Shown here: positions 35,331 to 36,586 of the stretch, piece after piece
Numbering within the stretch: the stretch's first letter is position 1
How the letters are laid out: every line of letters begins with the position of its first letter
Origin: Pseudoxanthomonas kaohsiungensis
Lineage (GTDB): Bacteria > Pseudomonadota > Gammaproteobacteria > Xanthomonadales > Xanthomonadaceae
Length of the DNA: 36,586 bases
Direction: 5' to 3'
Assembly: GCF_010211765.1 (NCBI RefSeq)
Contig: NZ_PDWO01000023.1
Coordinates: forward strand, 1-36,586
Made by a program: the position numbers and the translations under genes
Notes under the pieces: generated by a model
The model's input: only the letters and a program-made list of their open reading frames with translations
Database searches by the model: none
What the model was told of the DNA's origin: nothing

Positions 35331-35481
35331 GGTGGTCTGGCTCCTGCGGCCGGGGCTCCTGCCCGCGGCGGAAATCGACGATGTTTTATGAGGGGAGGAA
35401 CCGGCGCTCCTGCCGGCCCTGGGGAACGCGCTAGTTTCGCCTATCGCCCGCGGCTGCGCCAGCCTGCGCGCGCGGCCGGCA

Positions 35482-35511
35482 TTGACAGCCCCGGCGCGCT
35501 TTCCGGACAAT
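35482..35511 (+). promoter_or_regulatory. Promoter of the tRNA-Pro/Arg/His cluster
   Basis: A perfect -35 TTGACA (35482-35487), an 18-base spacer and GACAAT (35506-35511), followed by a GC-rich discriminator. The leader to tRNA-Pro would be about 80 bases. Confidence 0.75.
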
Positions 35512-35599
35512 AGCCGGCCTTCCAGGGAGCCTCCGGGCACCCCGGGAGCCGGGCCCGGCGGGCCGCAGTTGGAGGCGATGCCGGACCGACCCAGCACAC

Positions 35600-35676
35600 C
35601 GGGGTATAGCGCAGTCTGGTAGCGCGCCTGCTTTGGGAGCAGGATGTCGGGGGTTCGAATCCCTCTACCCCGACCA
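35600..35676 (+). tRNA. tRNA-Pro(TGG)
   Basis: Acceptor CGGGGTA pairs with TACCCCG, and CCA is encoded. The anticodon stem-loop CCTGC-TTTGGGA-GCAGG gives TGG. The 77-base length is canonical. Confidence 0.97.
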
Positions 35677-35710
35677 TCCCCGTCCGGCAGGCGATGCGGC
35701 TCCGAGTTGT

Positions 35711-35787
35711 GCGCCCGTAGCTCAACCGGATAGAGCACCGGCCTTCTAAGCCGGCGGTTGCAGGTTCGATTCCTGCCGGGCGCGCCA
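35711..35787 (+). tRNA. tRNA-Arg(TCT)
   Basis: Acceptor GCGCCCG pairs with CGGGCGC, and CCA is encoded. The anticodon stem CCGGC/GCCGG encloses CTTCTAA, giving TCT. Length 77; it follows tRNA-Pro by 34 bases. Confidence 0.97.
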
Positions 35788-35819
35788 TCCGCGGCGCCGG
35801 GCGGGTACAGGTTTTCAGT

Positions 35820-35897
35820 GGTGGCTGTAGCTCAGTTGGTTAGAGTACTGGATTGTGATTCCAGTGGTCGGGGGTTCGAATCCCCTCAGCCACCCCA
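35820..35897 (+). tRNA. tRNA-His(GTG)
   Basis: Acceptor GTGGCTG pairs with CAGCCAC. The base at 35820 is the encoded G-1 opposite discriminator C73, as required for His identity, and CCA follows. The anticodon stem-loop CTGGA-TTGTGAT-TCCAG gives GTG. Confidence 0.97.
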
Positions 35898-35927
35898 CTC
35901 GTTCGGACACGGCGCATGCCGTGGAGC

Positions 35928-35955
35928 TTGCCAGGAAGGCGTAATCCGCTAGAAT
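35928..35955 (+). promoter_or_regulatory. Promoter of tRNA-Lys
   Basis: TTGCCA (35928-35933), a 16-base spacer and TAGAAT (35950-35955) lie about 30 bases before the tRNA. Confidence 0.65.
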
Positions 35956-35984
35956 GCGCAGCTCGGTTGTACTTGAGTTGTTCG

Positions 35985-36060
35985 GGGCCGTTAGCTCAGT
36001 TGGTAGAGCAGCTGACTCTTAATCAGTAGGTCCAAGGTTCGAATCCTTGACGGCCCACCA
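35985..36060 (+). tRNA. tRNA-Lys(CTT)
   Basis: Acceptor GGGCCGT pairs with ACGGCCC, and CCA is encoded. The anticodon loop CTCTTAA in the stem GCTGA/TCAGT gives CTT. Length 76. Confidence 0.96.
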
Positions 36061-36072
36061 TCCCGAAGAAAG

Positions 36073-36097
36073 CGCCCGGCCCGTCCGGGCGTTTTCG
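36073..36097 (+). terminator. Terminator after tRNA-Lys
   Basis: CGCCCGG and CCGGGCG around a 5-base loop, followed by TTTTCG, begin 12 bases past the tRNA end. Confidence 0.85.
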
Positions 36098-36123
36098 TTT
36101 CCGGGCTTGCCCTGCCCTGCGGT

Positions 36124-36129
36124 TAGAAT
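36124..36129 (+). promoter_or_regulatory. Candidate -10 box of tRNA-Leu
   Basis: TAGAAT lies 13 bases before the tRNA. The -35 region is weak (TTTCCG at a long spacing), so the promoter is only partly supported. Confidence 0.5.
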
Positions 36130-36142
36130 CGCGTGCGGCCCT

Positions 36143-36227
36143 GCGAAAGTGGCGGAACTGGTAGACGCACTGGATTTAGGTTCCAGCGGGTAAAACCGTG
36201 AGGGTTCGAGTCCCTCCTTTCGCACCA
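36143..36227 (+). tRNA. tRNA-Leu(TAG)
   Basis: Acceptor GCGAAAG pairs with CTTTCGC, and CCA is encoded. The anticodon stem-loop CTGGA-TTTAGGT-TCCAG gives TAG. A class II variable arm (CGGGTAAAACCGT) is present. Length 85. Confidence 0.96.
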
Positions 36228-36338
36228 CGCCGGGAATGAATCAAAGCGCCCGCGACGAAGAACGAGCCGTCGCGAGTTGCGCCACGCCGGGAATGCAACA
36301 AAGCGCCCGCCTCGAAAAACGAGCCGTCGCGAGATGCA
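36225..36338. repeat. 57-bp tandem duplication after tRNA-Leu
   Basis: Two adjacent 57-base copies (36225-36281 and 36282-36338) agree at 50 positions, by direct comparison. Both begin CCACGCCGGGAATG; the first copy's CCA is the 3' CCA of tRNA-Leu. Shared core blocks include CAAAGCGCCCGC and AACGAGCCGTCGCGAG. No reading frame is supported here. Confidence 0.88.
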
Positions 36339-36345
36339 GTCCCAA

Positions 36346-36512
36346 AGCGCCGGGCTTCTAAAGCCCCGCCCTCCCATGTCGATCGTTCGCGAGCAGGCAG
36401 CCCACTCCCCGTAGGATATTGCCGTGGGCACTGAGGGGTTGGGTTGCTGCGCGTGGGCGGCCTGCTCGCGAAAGATAGGCATGGGAGTGCGGGGCTTTAG
36501 AATCTCGGCGCT
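36346..36512. repeat. 167-bp long inverted repeat (MITE-like or giant hairpin)
   Basis: The left arm 36346-36405 and right arm 36453-36512 are inverted copies matching at 53 of 60 positions, around a 47-base centre. The arms contain TTCTAAAGCCCCGC, CTCCCATG and TTCGCGAGCAGGC. No transposase is encoded. It could be a non-autonomous element, a large transcript hairpin, or partly an assembly fold-back near the contig edge. Confidence 0.8.
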
Positions 36513-36586
36513 ATGGAACTGTATCTCGCGTCGGGGCGTTTTTAGAGCGGGGTGTCTTTGTGTATCTCTCGGGTGGGGGGTGATTC
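36513..36586. other. Low-quality contig tail
   Basis: The last ~75 bases are T- and G-rich (GCGTTTTTAG, GGGTGGGGGG) and unlike the genomic composition. I see no feature here; it is probably sequencing or adaptor noise like the other end, though no clear adaptor match is visible. Confidence 0.5.

Noticed and set aside
36123-36482. 119-codon minus-strand frame over tRNA-Leu and the terminal repeats
   Set aside because: It crosses a tRNA gene, a tandem duplication and an inverted repeat; no coding signal.

Overview
The window is very GC-rich and reads as one contig from a Lysobacteraceae/Xanthomonadaceae-type gammaproteobacterium (Lysobacter/Luteimonas-like). This rests on three things: the conserved order tig-clpP-clpX-lon-hupB-ppiD, the gloB/methyltransferase/rnhA/dnaQ block, and a 249-residue Kdo kinase of the xanthomonad type. 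The genus is an inference. The first ~120 bases carry a mutated Nextera transposon adaptor, and the last ~75 bases look unlike the rest, so both edges are sequencing or assembly debris.

Layout. Positions 281-7330 hold accessory or housekeeping genes: a small conserved hypothetical, an orphan histidine kinase, secreted beta-propeller proteins, a secreted alpha/beta hydrolase, a YCII-domain protein and a DUF418 membrane protein. The SRP RNA gene ffs follows at 7527-7637. Next comes a six-gene arsenic operon (8009-10838): arsR, arsI, arsN2, arsC, a second LMW-phosphatase-type reductase and an aquaglyceroporin. It has an ArsR operator/promoter overlapping its start and is bracketed by two arrays of GTAG-headed REP elements. 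The downstream array has replaced the natural 3' end of the aquaporin gene.

Positions 11152-15969 (minus strand) are a tightly coupled seven-gene run: kdkA (LPS Kdo kinase), an MBL-fold hydrolase, moaA, moaC, moaD, moaE and a secreted YVTN beta-propeller. Diverging from it are a family 9 glycosyltransferase and a giant membrane protein with a spermidine-synthase-like domain, which meets a convergent DUF6165 gene. A 165-169 bp tandem repeat made of serial hairpins lies between DUF6165 and tRNA-Ser(CGA).

Positions 21572-28306 hold a PP2C phosphatase, dnaQ, rnhA, a YafS-like methyltransferase, gloB, an MltD-like lytic transglycosylase and ppiD. Positions 28470-35330 hold tRNA-Asp, tRNA-Val, hupB, lon, clpX, clpP and tig, a protein-quality-control block with a sigma-32-like promoter before lon. 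Positions 35600-36227 hold tRNAs Pro(TGG), Arg(TCT), His(GTG), Lys(CTT) and Leu(TAG). Beyond them are a 57-bp tandem duplication and a 167-bp long inverted repeat at the contig edge.

The most noteworthy items are the arsenic operon with no recognisable arsenite pump, bracketed by REP arrays and ending inside one; the alternating REP arrays with compensatory subtypes; the Kdo-kinase/Moco operon; the hairpin-chain repeat; the terminal inverted repeat; and three genes that look leaderless.
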